Shown here: positions 11,592-19,117 of the stretch, one piece after another | How the letters are laid out: each line of letters begins with the position of its first letter | Numbering within the stretch: the stretch's first letter is position 1 | Assembly (NCBI GenBank): GCA_019421015.1 | Contig: JAHZGC010000030.1 | Coordinates: forward strand, 1 to 47,302 | DNA: 47,302 nt | Origin: Coriobacteriaceae bacterium | GTDB lineage: Bacteria > Actinomycetota > Coriobacteriia > Coriobacteriales > UMGS124 | Direction: 5' to 3' | The notes under the pieces: model-generated | What the model was told of the DNA's origin: nothing | The model's database searches: none | Seen by the model: only the letters and a program-made list of their open reading frames with translations | Position numbers and translations under genes: made by a program

Positions 11592-12521
11592 ATGGGCCTG
11601 CAGACGGAGGATCGTGTCATACGCGGAACGGCGGCAAACGGAATGGTCCGTGGTTTTGCCGCCTCGACCCGGGGCACCGTTCAGAAAGCTTGGGAGTGTC
11701 ATCGGACGGCTCCTGTTGCCACGGCCGCCCTTGGGCGCCTCCTCACCGCCGGCGCGATGATGGGGAGCATGCTCAAAGACCCCGGAGAGCTGTTGACGCT
11801 TTCGATTCGCTCCGACGGCCCCATCGCCAGCCTGACAGTTACCGCAGATGCGACGGGCCATGTCAAAGGCTATGTGGGAAATCCGGACGTTTGGCTTCCG
11901 CTCAATGGCGCGGGCAAGCTTGACGTGGCCGCCGCCCTGGGCCAAGGGACCCTGACGGTCGTGCAGGACCAACCGTGGGGAGAGCCTTATGCAAGCCAAC
12001 TCGAGCTGTTCAGCGGGGAGATCGGTGACGATATCGCGGCCTACTTCGTCACCAGCGAGCAAATCCCCACTTCGGTCGGTGTCGGCGTCCTGGTAGACAC
12101 CGATTTGAGCGTCCGCCAGGCCGGTGGGTTTATCGTGCAGCTCATGCCCGACTGCCCTGAGGAGGTGGCCGCACAACTTGAGGAGAACCTCGTGGGACTC
12201 ACCTCGGTGACCGACATGTTTGAGAGCGGTATGACTCCAGGGGAAGTGCTCGATTATGTTTTGCGCGGCCTGGAGTTCAAGCCAATGGAGGAACGGCCGG
12301 TTGAGTTTGCATGCAACTGCAGTCGGGAGCGTACGGAGCGCATCCTCATCGCTATGGGGACCAAGGAACTCCAGGGTCTCATAGATGATGGGAAGCCGGC
12401 CGAGCTGGTCTGTAACTTCTGCAACAGCAGATACGCCTTTACGGTCGACGAGCTGCGCGAACTGCTTAACGAGTCTCAGCCATCCTCAGGGATGGGGGAG
12501 GTCAAGCGAAACGCTGGTTAG
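11592..12521 (+). CDS. hslO: Hsp33 redox-regulated holdase chaperone
   Basis: Hsp33 is a cytoplasmic chaperone activated by oxidative unfolding of a C-terminal zinc centre. The 309-residue protein has the N-terminal Hsp33 fold (VRGFAASTRGTVQKA, TAPVATAALGRLLTAGAMMG, VTADATGHVKGYVGNP) and the C-terminal redox switch with CNC followed about 30 residues later by CNFC, the four zinc-ligand cysteines. The length is normal. It starts 2 bases after thyX. Its stop codon is followed at once by a palindromic repeat that probably also acts as its terminator. Confidence 0.95.
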   Translation: MGLQTEDRVIRGTAANGMVRGFAASTRGTVQKAWECHRTAPVATAALGRLLTAGAMMGSMLKDPGELLTLSIRSDGPIASLTVTADATGHVKGYVGNPDVWLPLNGAGKLDVAAALGQGTLTVVQDQPWGEPYASQLELFSGEIGDDIAAYFVTSEQIPTSVGVGVLVDTDLSVRQAGGFIVQLMPDCPEEVAAQLEENLVGLTSVTDMFESGMTPGEVLDYVLRGLEFKPMEERPVEFACNCSRERTERILIAMGTKELQGLIDDGKPAELVCNFCNSRYAFTVDELRELLNESQPSSGMGEVKRNAG

Positions 12522-12523
12522 GC

Positions 12524-12628
12524 TAGAGCATCTTGAATAATTCCGTGCACCGCGCATCAGCCGGGCTTATGTGCTCCAGCACACCGCGCCCTCGCACGCC
12601 TTGTGCACGTAATTATTCATTTTGCTAT
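12524..12628. repeat. ~105 bp dispersed palindromic repeat, copy A
   Basis: Imperfect terminal inverted repeats (TAGAGCATCTTGAAT at the left, ATTCATTTTGCTATA at the right) enclose a conserved core with GGGCTTATGTGCTCCAGCAC and CGCCTTGTGCA. The whole unit can fold as one long hairpin with an inner GTGC/GCAC stem. It lies 3 bases after the hslO stop and abuts copy B in opposite orientation. Copies C and D are at 21103 and 18346. Confidence 0.85.
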
Positions 12629-12733
12629 AGAGCATTCTGAGAAAGTTCCTGCACAAGGCGGCCAAAGGCGCGGTGTGCTGAGGCACATAAGCCCGGCTGA
12701 TGCGCGGTGCAGGACTTTATTCAAAATGCTCTA
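12628..12733. repeat. ~105 bp dispersed palindromic repeat, copy B (inverted)
   Basis: The reverse complement of this block matches copy A closely (core CCGGGCTTATGTGCCTCAGC, ends TAGAGCATTTTGAATAAA and CTTTCTCAGAATGCTCTA). A and B form a tail-to-tail pair that fills the space between the convergent hslO and lipase genes and may terminate both. Confidence 0.85.
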
Positions 12734-12737
12734 GGGC

Positions 12738-14207
12738 CTACTCCTCCTCCAGCACGACCCGCCTGGGGTCGAGCGTCTGCAGCCATGCCAGGTAGGTGTC
12801 GGGGTAGTGCGAGGCCACCACGTGCCCGACGTTCAGGTGGCCGAAGGCCCCCAGCAGCCCGATGAGCGAGTCGAAGCTCTGGAGCGACTCGAGGTCGGGG
12901 GCGGCTTCGAGCACGTGCGCCTCGAAGTCGTCGAGGGCCCCGGCGTCTTGGGAGGTGATGGGGTCTCCGTCGTTGCGGTAGCCGGTGGTCTCGGCGCGCC
13001 GGTCCTGCATGCGCCCGTACAGCTCCGAGAAGTCGGGGTCGCCCGCCTCGGGAAGCTCCACGGTGACGCCGTAGCGGCGGTAGCCCCACCCGGCAAAGGG
13101 GATGCGCGCAACCAGGTCGGTGGGGTTCACGACGTTAAAGATGTTGTGGTAGAGCGGGCTTTGGGCGTCGGAGCCGCGCGTGGTCACGCGGGGGGCGGCA
13201 AAGGTGTAGGCGTAGATGCCGGCGAGGGCAAAGGGCCCGTAGTCGGCCTGGGCGCGAAAGTCCAGGTCGGCGGCGAGCAGGTTCGCCACTGCGCCGCCGC
13301 GGCTGTGACCGGTGACGAGCACCTTGTCGTCCTCGGTCACCCCATGCCGCAGGCAGTATTCCTCGAGGTCCTTCTCGATCTCGGCCTCGGCGGTCTTGAA
13401 CCCGGTGTGGTCGCTCTCGCCTGCAAAGGCCTCGCTGTCGAGGAAGTTAAAGTTGCTGAGCCACTCGCTGCCATAGGTCCCGCGGGCCCCCACGAACACG
13501 AGCTGCCCTCCCTGGGCCAGCTCTTTGCGGGCCAGCACGTAGGCGACCACGTCGGTGTCGCCGGTAAAGATGCCCATCACCTCGTCGGTGGCCTTGCTGC
13601 GCTCCTCAAACGAGCTGGTCTGGATGTCGGTGAACCCGAGCGCCCCGAGCGCCTCGGCCACAAAGTCGACGTCGGTCTTGCCCCCGTAGTAGAACGACTC
13701 GGAGTTGACCACGGCGCACAGGGTGGCGCAGGCGGTGGCCAGGCCGTGGTTGTAGTCATCGGGGTTTTCTGAGAACCAGGCGTCGTTCCAGGCCAGGGGC
13801 ACCTCGACGATGCCCGGCCCGTCGGATCCCCCGCCGTTCGTCTCCACGATGTCGCTCACGTAGCGCACGTCGATGTCGTAGACCCCGGCCGCGCTCCTCT
13901 CCGCCTCGCCGGTTGTCTCCTCGGCCACGGCGACCGTCGGCAGCGGCGCATGCACCTGGCGAAAGGCGTTCACCCCGCCGAAGAGGTGGTGGTAGACGAG
14001 AATCCCGACGAACACCATGGTGGTTATGGCCAGCGGGATCGACACCAGCAGGACCAGGCGCCGATGCGGGTCGTAGGTGGGTTTCTCCATAAGGGGAGTC
14101 CCATCGCCGGGCCGTGCGCCCGCGTCGCCGCGTCCCGGCGACAGGTGCGGGCGCGCAGGGGCCTGCGGGCGGCTGTCGTGGGGGTGTGCGGGTCGTGGGC
14201 GGTTCAT
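12738..14207 (-). CDS. Membrane-anchored class-3-type lipase / alpha-beta hydrolase
   Basis: Predicted serine esterase of 489 residues. A Pro/Arg-rich cytoplasmic N-terminus (about 1-45) leads into one membrane helix (LVLLVSIPLAITTMVFVGIL, about 50-70). The large extracytoplasmic domain contains the lipase nucleophile elbow GHSRGGAVANLLAADL, with Ser as the probable nucleophile, followed by AAPRV and a late Asp/His-containing region. This pattern resembles the fungal-type lipase (class 3) fold; the lipid substrate is unknown. The start at 14207 is chosen because AAGGAG precedes it by 10 bases; an in-frame ATG at 14090 lacks a ribosome-binding site but would give a protein beginning just before the membrane helix. 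It is divergent from iorAB and ends beside repeat copy B. Confidence 0.8.
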   Translation of the reverse strand: MNRPRPAHPHDSRPQAPARPHLSPGRGDAGARPGDGTPLMEKPTYDPHRRLVLLVSIPLAITTMVFVGILVYHHLFGGVNAFRQVHAPLPTVAVAEETTGEAERSAAGVYDIDVRYVSDIVETNGGGSDGPGIVEVPLAWNDAWFSENPDDYNHGLATACATLCAVVNSESFYYGGKTDVDFVAEALGALGFTDIQTSSFEERSKATDEVMGIFTGDTDVVAYVLARKELAQGGQLVFVGARGTYGSEWLSNFNFLDSEAFAGESDHTGFKTAEAEIEKDLEEYCLRHGVTEDDKVLVTGHSRGGAVANLLAADLDFRAQADYGPFALAGIYAYTFAAPRVTTRGSDAQSPLYHNIFNVVNPTDLVARIPFAGWGYRRYGVTVELPEAGDPDFSELYGRMQDRRAETTGYRNDGDPITSQDAGALDDFEAHVLEAAPDLESLQSFDSLIGLLGAFGHLNVGHVVASHYPDTYLAWLQTLDPRRVVLEEE

Positions 14208-14537
14208 GGTCGTCGTGCTCCTTGGGTGGTATGCGGCCGTGCGCGGCCGGCGTTCCCGGGACGGGCCGCCATTATCGCACGCCGTACTTGTGCCCCGCGT
14301 GACGACGGCCTTACCTCTTTGTGGGGTTTGTCTTTGGAGTTTGTCTCTGGGAGTTTGACCTTGCCTCCCGGCCCCTGTGCGGACTCTGTGCGCCGCCGTT
14401 CCCGCCCACCGACTGGGCTGCGTCGGGGCGCAAAACCTTCGTATCATAAAGAGTCACGCCTGCGCCGGCGCCCTGCGGGCATCGTTGCCCGCCCGCCCGG
14501 ACCGAGGCGCTTCATCCAGGAGAGGAGAGCTCGTTCC
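14208..14537. promoter_or_regulatory. Divergent intergenic region (lipase / iorAB) with spaced GTTTG repeats
   Basis: A 330-base non-coding region between divergent genes. Three copies of a (G)GxGTTTG element begin near 14324, 14337 and 14351, about 13-14 bases apart, two of them followed by TCT. A -10-like TATCAT lies about 95 bases before the iorA start. The spaced repeats could be an operator, but no regulator can be assigned. Confidence 0.35.
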
Positions 14538-16559
14538 ATGACTCCCATGACCCAGCCCGTCCCCGCGCCGACCCCCACCGTGCGTCGTCTCTGCATGGGC
14601 AACGAGGCCATCGCCATCGCAGCCATCGCAGCCGGCGTCAACGTGGCCTGCGGCTACCCTGGCACCCCCTCGACCGAGATCGTTGAGACCATCGCGCGCC
14701 TCAACCCCGAGGGGCGCGTCCACGTGGAGTGGTCCACCAACGAGAAGGCGGCCCTCGAGCTTGCGGCCGGTGCCAGCTACGGTGGCGCGCGCGTGATCAT
14801 GACCTGCAAGCAGGTGGGCATGAACGTGGCGAGCGACCCCCTCATGAGTCTGGCCTACGTGGGGACCCGCGGCGGCCTTGTGATCGTGGTGGCCGACGAC
14901 CCGGGCCCCATCTCGAGCCAGACCGAGCAGGACTCCCGCCAGTTTGCGCAGTTCGCCCATGTCCCGGTGCTCGACCCGGCCACCCCCGAGGAAGCCTACG
15001 CCATGACCCAGGCGGCCTTCGAGCTCTCAGAGCGCTACGGCACGCCGGTCATCCTGCGCCCCACCACGCGCGTCGACCACGGCTGCGCGAGCATCGAGGT
15101 GCCGGCCGACCTGGCCGCCCTGCCCGTCCACGAGGTGCCCGGGTTCCAGAAGGACCCGCGCTTCGTGATCTTCCCGCCGCTGGCCCATCGTGCCCACGGG
15201 CGCATGGCGGCCGACCTGGCCGCCATCGGCCGCGAGTTCTGCACGAGCCCCTTCAACGGGCTGTCTGAGCATGTGTGCGACGACTACGAGCTCTACCTGG
15301 GCATCGCTGCCGGCGGCGACTCCCGCGGCTACGTGCGCGAGGCTTTGGCGCGCTTGGCCGACGCTGCGGCGGAGAACGGCCTGGAGCTGCCCTCCTATCG
15401 CCTGCTCGAGGTGGGTACCCCCTACCCGTTCCCCGAGGGGCTGGGCCGCGACTTCCTCCTGGGTCTGGCCGACGCCTTAGTGGTCGAGGAGCTCGAGCCG
15501 GTCGTTGAGCGCAGCCTGCTGGAACTCACGGGCCCCGTGGCGGCCGACGCCTACCTGCTGAGCGCCCCCACCAACATCCACGGGCGCCTCGACGGCACCA
15601 CGCCCGTCGCCGGCGAGTACTCGAGCGACCTGCTCGTGCCTATCGTCGCCCAGTTCCTCGGCGTGCCCGAGCTGGCGGCCGACGTGCTGGCCCCCACTGC
15701 GGGAGAGGTTCCGCCGCAAGATCTGCTGCCCCCGCGTCCGCCGGTGCTCTGCGCCGGGTGCCCCCACCGCGCCTCGTTCCTTGCGGTCAAGAAGGCCGCA
15801 GGCAGGCGCGACGTCGTCTACGCGGGCGACATCGGCTGCTACACGCTGGGCTGCAACGCCCCCATCAACGCCACCGACACCTGCCTGTGCATGGGCGGCG
15901 GCGTCACGGTAGCCCAGGGGATCGAGGTGGCCGACCGCCTGGCCGGCAACCCCGACGCGCTGCACGTGGGCTTTGTGGGCGACTCCACCTTCTTTGCCAG
16001 CGCCATGACCGGCCTGGCCAACGCCGTGTACAACCGCCACCGCATGGTGCTCTGTGTGCTCGACAACGCCACCACGGCCATGACCGGCTCGCAGCCCCAC
16101 CCCGGCACGGGCGTCACGCTCATGGGCACGCGCTCCAAGCCCATCTCCATCCCCGCCGTGTGCGAGGCGCTCGGGGTCGACCTGGTCGAGGTGGCGGACC
16201 CCCTTGACTTCGAGGCCGCGGTGGCTGCTGCCGAGCGCGCCCTGGCCTGCGAGGGGGTGAGCGTGCTCGTGTTCCGCAGCCCCTGCGTGCAGCTGTTCAA
16301 GCCGCTGGGGCCCGTGGCGGTCGACCCCGCCGCCTGCACCGGTTGCGGCGCCTGCGTGCGCCAGAGCGGCTGCCCGGCCCTCAGCATGGGGGCCCCGGCC
16401 GCGGGCGAGCGTCGGGGCACGGCGGCCGTCGACCCGACGCTGTGCTACGGCTGCGACCTCTGCCTGCAGTTCTGCAAGTTCGACGCCCTGCGCACCCCGC
16501 GCGCCGGCCTGGCGCCCGAGGCGTGCGACGCCCTGAGGAGGGGAGAGACCCATGCCTAA
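14538..16559 (+). CDS. iorA: Indolepyruvate:ferredoxin oxidoreductase, alpha subunit
   Basis: Catalytic subunit (673 residues) of the enzyme that oxidatively decarboxylates aryl pyruvates from Trp, Phe and Tyr transamination to aryl-acetyl-CoA, reducing ferredoxin. An N-terminal pyruvate-ferredoxin oxidoreductase-like domain includes ACGYPGTPSTEIVE. A thiamine-diphosphate domain carries CAGCPHRASF, GDIGCYTLG and GDSTFFASAMTGLANAVYN. Two C-terminal [4Fe-4S] motifs are visible: CTGCGACVRQSGCP and CYGCDLCLQFCKF. The order and length fit IorA. The start follows AGGAGAGGAG. iorB overlaps its end by 8 bases, so the two are coupled. Together they allow amino-acid fermentation with ATP yield through the acyl-CoA. 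Confidence 0.95.
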   Translation: MTPMTQPVPAPTPTVRRLCMGNEAIAIAAIAAGVNVACGYPGTPSTEIVETIARLNPEGRVHVEWSTNEKAALELAAGASYGGARVIMTCKQVGMNVASDPLMSLAYVGTRGGLVIVVADDPGPISSQTEQDSRQFAQFAHVPVLDPATPEEAYAMTQAAFELSERYGTPVILRPTTRVDHGCASIEVPADLAALPVHEVPGFQKDPRFVIFPPLAHRAHGRMAADLAAIGREFCTSPFNGLSEHVCDDYELYLGIAAGGDSRGYVREALARLADAAAENGLELPSYRLLEVGTPYPFPEGLGRDFLLGLADALVVEELEPVVERSLLELTGPVAADAYLLSAPTNIHGRLDGTTPVAGEYSSDLLVPIVAQFLGVPELAADVLAPTAGEVPPQDLLPPRPPVLCAGCPHRASFLAVKKAAGRRDVVYAGDIGCYTLGCNAPINATDTCLCMGGGVTVAQGIEVADRLAGNPDALHVGFVGDSTFFASAMTGLANAVYNRHRMVLCVLDNATTAMTGSQPHPGTGVTLMGTRSKPISIPAVCEALGVDLVEVADPLDFEAAVAAAERALACEGVSVLVFRSPCVQLFKPLGPVAVDPAACTGCGACVRQSGCPALSMGAPAAGERRGTAAVDPTLCYGCDLCLQFCKFDALRTPRAGLAPEACDALRRGETHA

Positions 16560-17292
16560 CGAGAGCACCCTGGGCTGCGCGGCCGACGAGCCCGCCTTCG
16601 TCGAGAAGACCTTTAGCCTGACGGGCGTCCCCGCTACGCTCGAGACGCAAGCTGCTCCCGGCTCTCCCGAGCCGGCAGGGGTCCAGCTCCAGTCCGACCG
16701 CCCGTTCAACTGCCTGGTCGTAGGCGTGGGCGGCCAGGGCGCCGTGCTGGCGAGCCGTCTCGTGGCGGCGGCCTGCATGGACGGCGGGTCGTTCGTGCGC
16801 ACCGCCGAGACCATCGGCATGTCCCAGCGCGGCGGCTCGGTGGCCACCCACGTGCGCGTGGCCCCCACCGCCCGCGACCTGCCCACCAGCATGATCCCGC
16901 GCCACGGGGCCGACCTCGTGCTCGCCTTTGAGCCGGGCGAGGCCGTGCGCGCCTACGGGTACCTGGCGCGCGGCGGGGCCCTCGTGTGCTCCACGCGCCC
17001 CCTCGTTCCCAGCGCCGCCGCCACAAGCGGCTACGACGGCCGTGCCCAGGTGGATTGGCTGGCCGAGCACGTGGGTCCCGAGCGCTTCGCGGCCCTCGAC
17101 GTCCAGGCCCTCGAGGATGCCGGGCTCAGCCCCAAGTGCCTCAACGTCTTGCTGTTGGGGGCTGCCGTCGGCTTGGGCGCGCTGCCCTTCGGCGCCGACG
17201 AGCTGCGCCGCGCCATGGCCGAGCTCATGAAGCCCAAGCTCATCCCTATGAACGAGCGCGCCCTCGAGCTGGGGATCTCCCTTGTGGGCTAA
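16552..17292 (+). CDS. iorB: Indolepyruvate:ferredoxin oxidoreductase, beta subunit
   Basis: The gamma-domain-like partner of IorA. The 246-residue protein has the characteristic CLVVGVGGQGAVLASRLVA near residues 59-77, then ETIGMSQRGGSVATHVRV, and a C-terminal KCLNVLLLGAAVGLGALPF segment. The first ~55 residues form a less conserved extension beyond the usual IorB start. An internal start is possible, but the ATG overlapping the iorA stop is preceded by GAGGAGGGGAGAG, a strong ribosome-binding site. The downstream lipoprotein gene overlaps its end by 11 bases, although its function seems unrelated. Confidence 0.93.
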   Translation: MPNESTLGCAADEPAFVEKTFSLTGVPATLETQAAPGSPEPAGVQLQSDRPFNCLVVGVGGQGAVLASRLVAAACMDGGSFVRTAETIGMSQRGGSVATHVRVAPTARDLPTSMIPRHGADLVLAFEPGEAVRAYGYLARGGALVCSTRPLVPSAAATSGYDGRAQVDWLAEHVGPERFAALDVQALEDAGLSPKCLNVLLLGAAVGLGALPFGADELRRAMAELMKPKLIPMNERALELGISLVG

Positions 17293-18346
17293 GGCGGCCC
17301 ATGCGAGGCGTCGGGCCCTGGGCCGGTTTACGGCCGGTGCCGCGGCCCTGCTGGGCGCCGGGGTCGTGGTGGGCGCCTGCGCGGTCGCCCTGCTGTGCTC
17401 TTTGGGCGGCTGCGCGGACCCCGACGTCCCCGTGGGGGCGCCCCCGGCGGTCCCGGCGGTGAAGGAGCTCGTCGCGATCCGAGAAGAGAGGGGTGCCGGT
17501 CGCTATATAGACGAGAACGGCGTCGAGCAGAACGGCCTTGCCTCGGCGGCGCCGATCGAGGGGGGCCGTCTCATCTCGACCCCCCGCTATGCGTTCGAGG
17601 TGCCGGACTGCGAGTTCCCAGCAGGCTATACCTGGGAGTATGCGCGCGACGGCATGGCACCGGCCCCCGAGGACGCGCACGACGTGGTTGTGGTGACCGA
17701 CGGGGCCACGGGGGAGCCCGCCGTTGTGGCCTACACCGTGGGGGCGAGCCATGGGGAGTTGCTTGAAGCCTTGGGGGCAGATTCTTTTGCGACGCTTTCC
17801 AACGGCTACCGGTGCTTCTTCGGGGGCATCGCCACAAATGCCAGGTTGTTCTCCGAGGAGGCCTTTTCCGTTTTTGCCCTCCCCGAAGAGCGGGCGTCCG
17901 GCGACGGGGCCGCTGTCTGGGGGCAACGGTTCCACCCGCTTGCCGGCTCCTACGACATGGTTCAGGGGATCGAGGGCATGACGGCGTCGCCGGAGGCATA
18001 CCTTGCATGGGGCTCGGCCGAGGACGGCCGGCTGCGCATCACGACCCCTTCCTACACGGTGCTCCTCCCCGAAGGCTGGACGGCGGACGCCTACCGGATC
18101 AGCTTTGACTCCAACGAACGGGCTCTCGAGAGCTGCAGCATGAGGATTGCCGACCCGGAGACGACCTTTTGGATCAGCCTGCGTTTTTCGGATGCGCCGG
18201 TCATAGAGTCGCCGGCTGTCCGCGAGATCACGGTGGCCGTGGCCCCCGACGGCAGGGAGCTCGTTGTGGGCGGCATGGCGAGCGCTTCCTCCACGGTCGA
18301 TGGCGAGCTGCTCGAAGAGTTGGCGGCCGGGTTGCGGCTGCTTTAG
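17282..18346 (+). CDS. Lipoprotein sharing the outer domain of the neighbouring M56 protease
   Basis: A 354-residue predicted lipoprotein. A basic N-terminus and hydrophobic stretch end in the lipobox LGGC, with Cys near residue 44. The outer domain is visibly homologous to the C-terminal outer domain of the BlaR1-like protein at 19118-21094. Matching landmarks are TPRYAF against TPRYVV, YTWEYA against LDWEYA, VVVTD..TGEPAVVAY against LAVTDRTTGELAFIAY, and PEAYLA against PAAYLA. No enzyme motif is recognised. The only reasonable start is TTG 17282, overlapping the end of iorB, so translation may be coupled. The shared domain suggests it binds the same ligand as the protease or competes with it; this is inference. 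Confidence 0.7.
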   Translation: MWAKAAHARRRALGRFTAGAAALLGAGVVVGACAVALLCSLGGCADPDVPVGAPPAVPAVKELVAIREERGAGRYIDENGVEQNGLASAAPIEGGRLISTPRYAFEVPDCEFPAGYTWEYARDGMAPAPEDAHDVVVVTDGATGEPAVVAYTVGASHGELLEALGADSFATLSNGYRCFFGGIATNARLFSEEAFSVFALPEERASGDGAAVWGQRFHPLAGSYDMVQGIEGMTASPEAYLAWGSAEDGRLRITTPSYTVLLPEGWTADAYRISFDSNERALESCSMRIADPETTFWISLRFSDAPVIESPAVREITVAVAPDGRELVVGGMASASSTVDGELLEELAAGLRLL

Positions 18347-18460
18347 GGCAATCCTCAAAACCGCCGCCACCGCGTTCCGCTCGGGCTTATGTGCCCCAGC
18401 ACACCGCGCCCCCGCGCGCCTTGTGGCAGCAGTTTTGTGTTCGGCTTTAGAAAATTGCCC
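18346..18460. repeat. Dispersed palindromic repeat, copy D (degenerate)
   Basis: The core TCGGGCTTATGTGCCCCAGC and CGCGCCTTGTG match the other copies, but the ends differ (GGGCAAT at the left, ATTGCCC at the right, themselves a perfect 7-bp inverted repeat). It begins at the stop codon of the lipoprotein gene. Confidence 0.75.
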
Positions 18461-18484
18461 CCCTTGCCTGCGCTTCTTTTGTTT

Positions 18485-18518
18485 GGCGGCTGCCGACGGC
18501 GGTCGCCTTTTATTTTTT
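18485..18518 (+). terminator. Rho-independent terminator between the lipoprotein gene and the BlaI operator
   Basis: GGCGGC (18485-18490) pairs with GTCGCC (18502-18507), and inner GCC/GGC close a 3-base loop. The run TTTTATTTTTT follows. It insulates the blaI/M56 promoter from upstream transcription. Confidence 0.85.
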
Positions 18519-18521
18519 GTC

Positions 18522-18541
18522 TTATATCTGGTACACTTGTA
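18522..18541 (+). promoter_or_regulatory. Candidate BlaI-type operator with -10 box
   Basis: TACACTTGTA at 18532-18541 matches the TACA-N2-TGTA core recognised by BlaI/MecI repressors. A -10-like TTATAT lies 4 bases upstream at 18522-18527. A BlaI-family gene starts 145 bases downstream, consistent with autoregulation. Confidence 0.55.
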
Positions 18542-18577
18542 AAATAATCTCATGTAACCGTGGAGGATGGAAGGTTT

Positions 18578-18655
18578 ATGGCCGCCCTTTCTGGTTCGAA
18601 CGGGTATCATGTGGTTGTTTGTGCGGTTGGAGGCATTAATTGTTGCATAGGTTGA
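18578..18655 (+). CDS. Possible 25-residue peptide
   Basis: A short open frame runs from ATG 18578 with GGAGGATGGAAGG upstream, just downstream of the BlaI-type operator and before blaI. The peptide is hydrophobic and ends with GGINCCIG, including two adjacent cysteines. It could be a leader peptide, a small signal peptide or chance. No homology can be judged from the sequence alone. Confidence 0.25.
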   Translation: MAALSGSNGYHVVVCAVGGINCCIG

Positions 18656-18685
18656 TGTGTGCTCTTGACAGTGAGGGGAGGCACC

Positions 18686-19063
18686 GTGGCACCGAGGACA
18701 AACAGGCTTTCTGACACCGAGCTCCGGGTGATGGACGTGATCTGGTCCGAAGGGGAGGCGAGCGCATCGCGAATCGCGGGGGTGCTCAAGGAACGGTACG
18801 GTTACGACGTGACCACCGTGTACACCCTTATATCCCGCTGCATAAAGAAGGGGGCCGTCGAGCGCTGCGAGCCCGGGTATGTGTGCCGCCCCCTGATTCC
18901 CCAGGAGAAGGTGCAGGCCGAGGAGACCGACGGGCTTATCGACCGGCTCTTTGGCGGTTCTGCCGACAAGCTGTTCGCCGCGTTGGTCAAGCGCAAGAAG
19001 CTCTCGCCTCAAGAGATCGACCGGCTGCGCTCCCAGGCCGACGATATCGAGGTTGTCGAGTAG
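18686..19063 (+). CDS. BlaI/MecI/CopY-family transcriptional repressor
   Basis: A 125-residue winged-helix repressor. The N-terminal DNA-binding domain reads LSDTELRVMDVIWSEGEASASRIAG, then YDVTTVYTLISRCIKKGAV, which is the characteristic BlaI pattern. The C-terminal part (LIDRLFGGSADKLFAALVKRKKLSPQEID) matches the dimerisation region that BlaR1-type proteases cleave. GTG 18686 is chosen because GAGGGGAGG precedes it by 5 bases. The M56 membrane protease follows 54 bases downstream, giving the classic BlaI-BlaR1 pair. Targets here are unknown; no beta-lactamase gene is nearby. Confidence 0.9.
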   Translation: MAPRTNRLSDTELRVMDVIWSEGEASASRIAGVLKERYGYDVTTVYTLISRCIKKGAVERCEPGYVCRPLIPQEKVQAEETDGLIDRLFGGSADKLFAALVKRKKLSPQEIDRLRSQADDIEVVE

Positions 19064-19117
19064 ACCCGTGTGCCGCAGCGGTTACAATAGCGGTTCGTAG
19101 TCGGCTGGGAGCCTGCC

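Noticed and set aside
14538..16559. Oxalyl-CoA decarboxylase (thiamine-diphosphate enzyme) as partner of the Frc-like gene
   Set aside because: The C-terminal double [4Fe-4S] motifs and GDIGCYTLG identify IorA, not Oxc.
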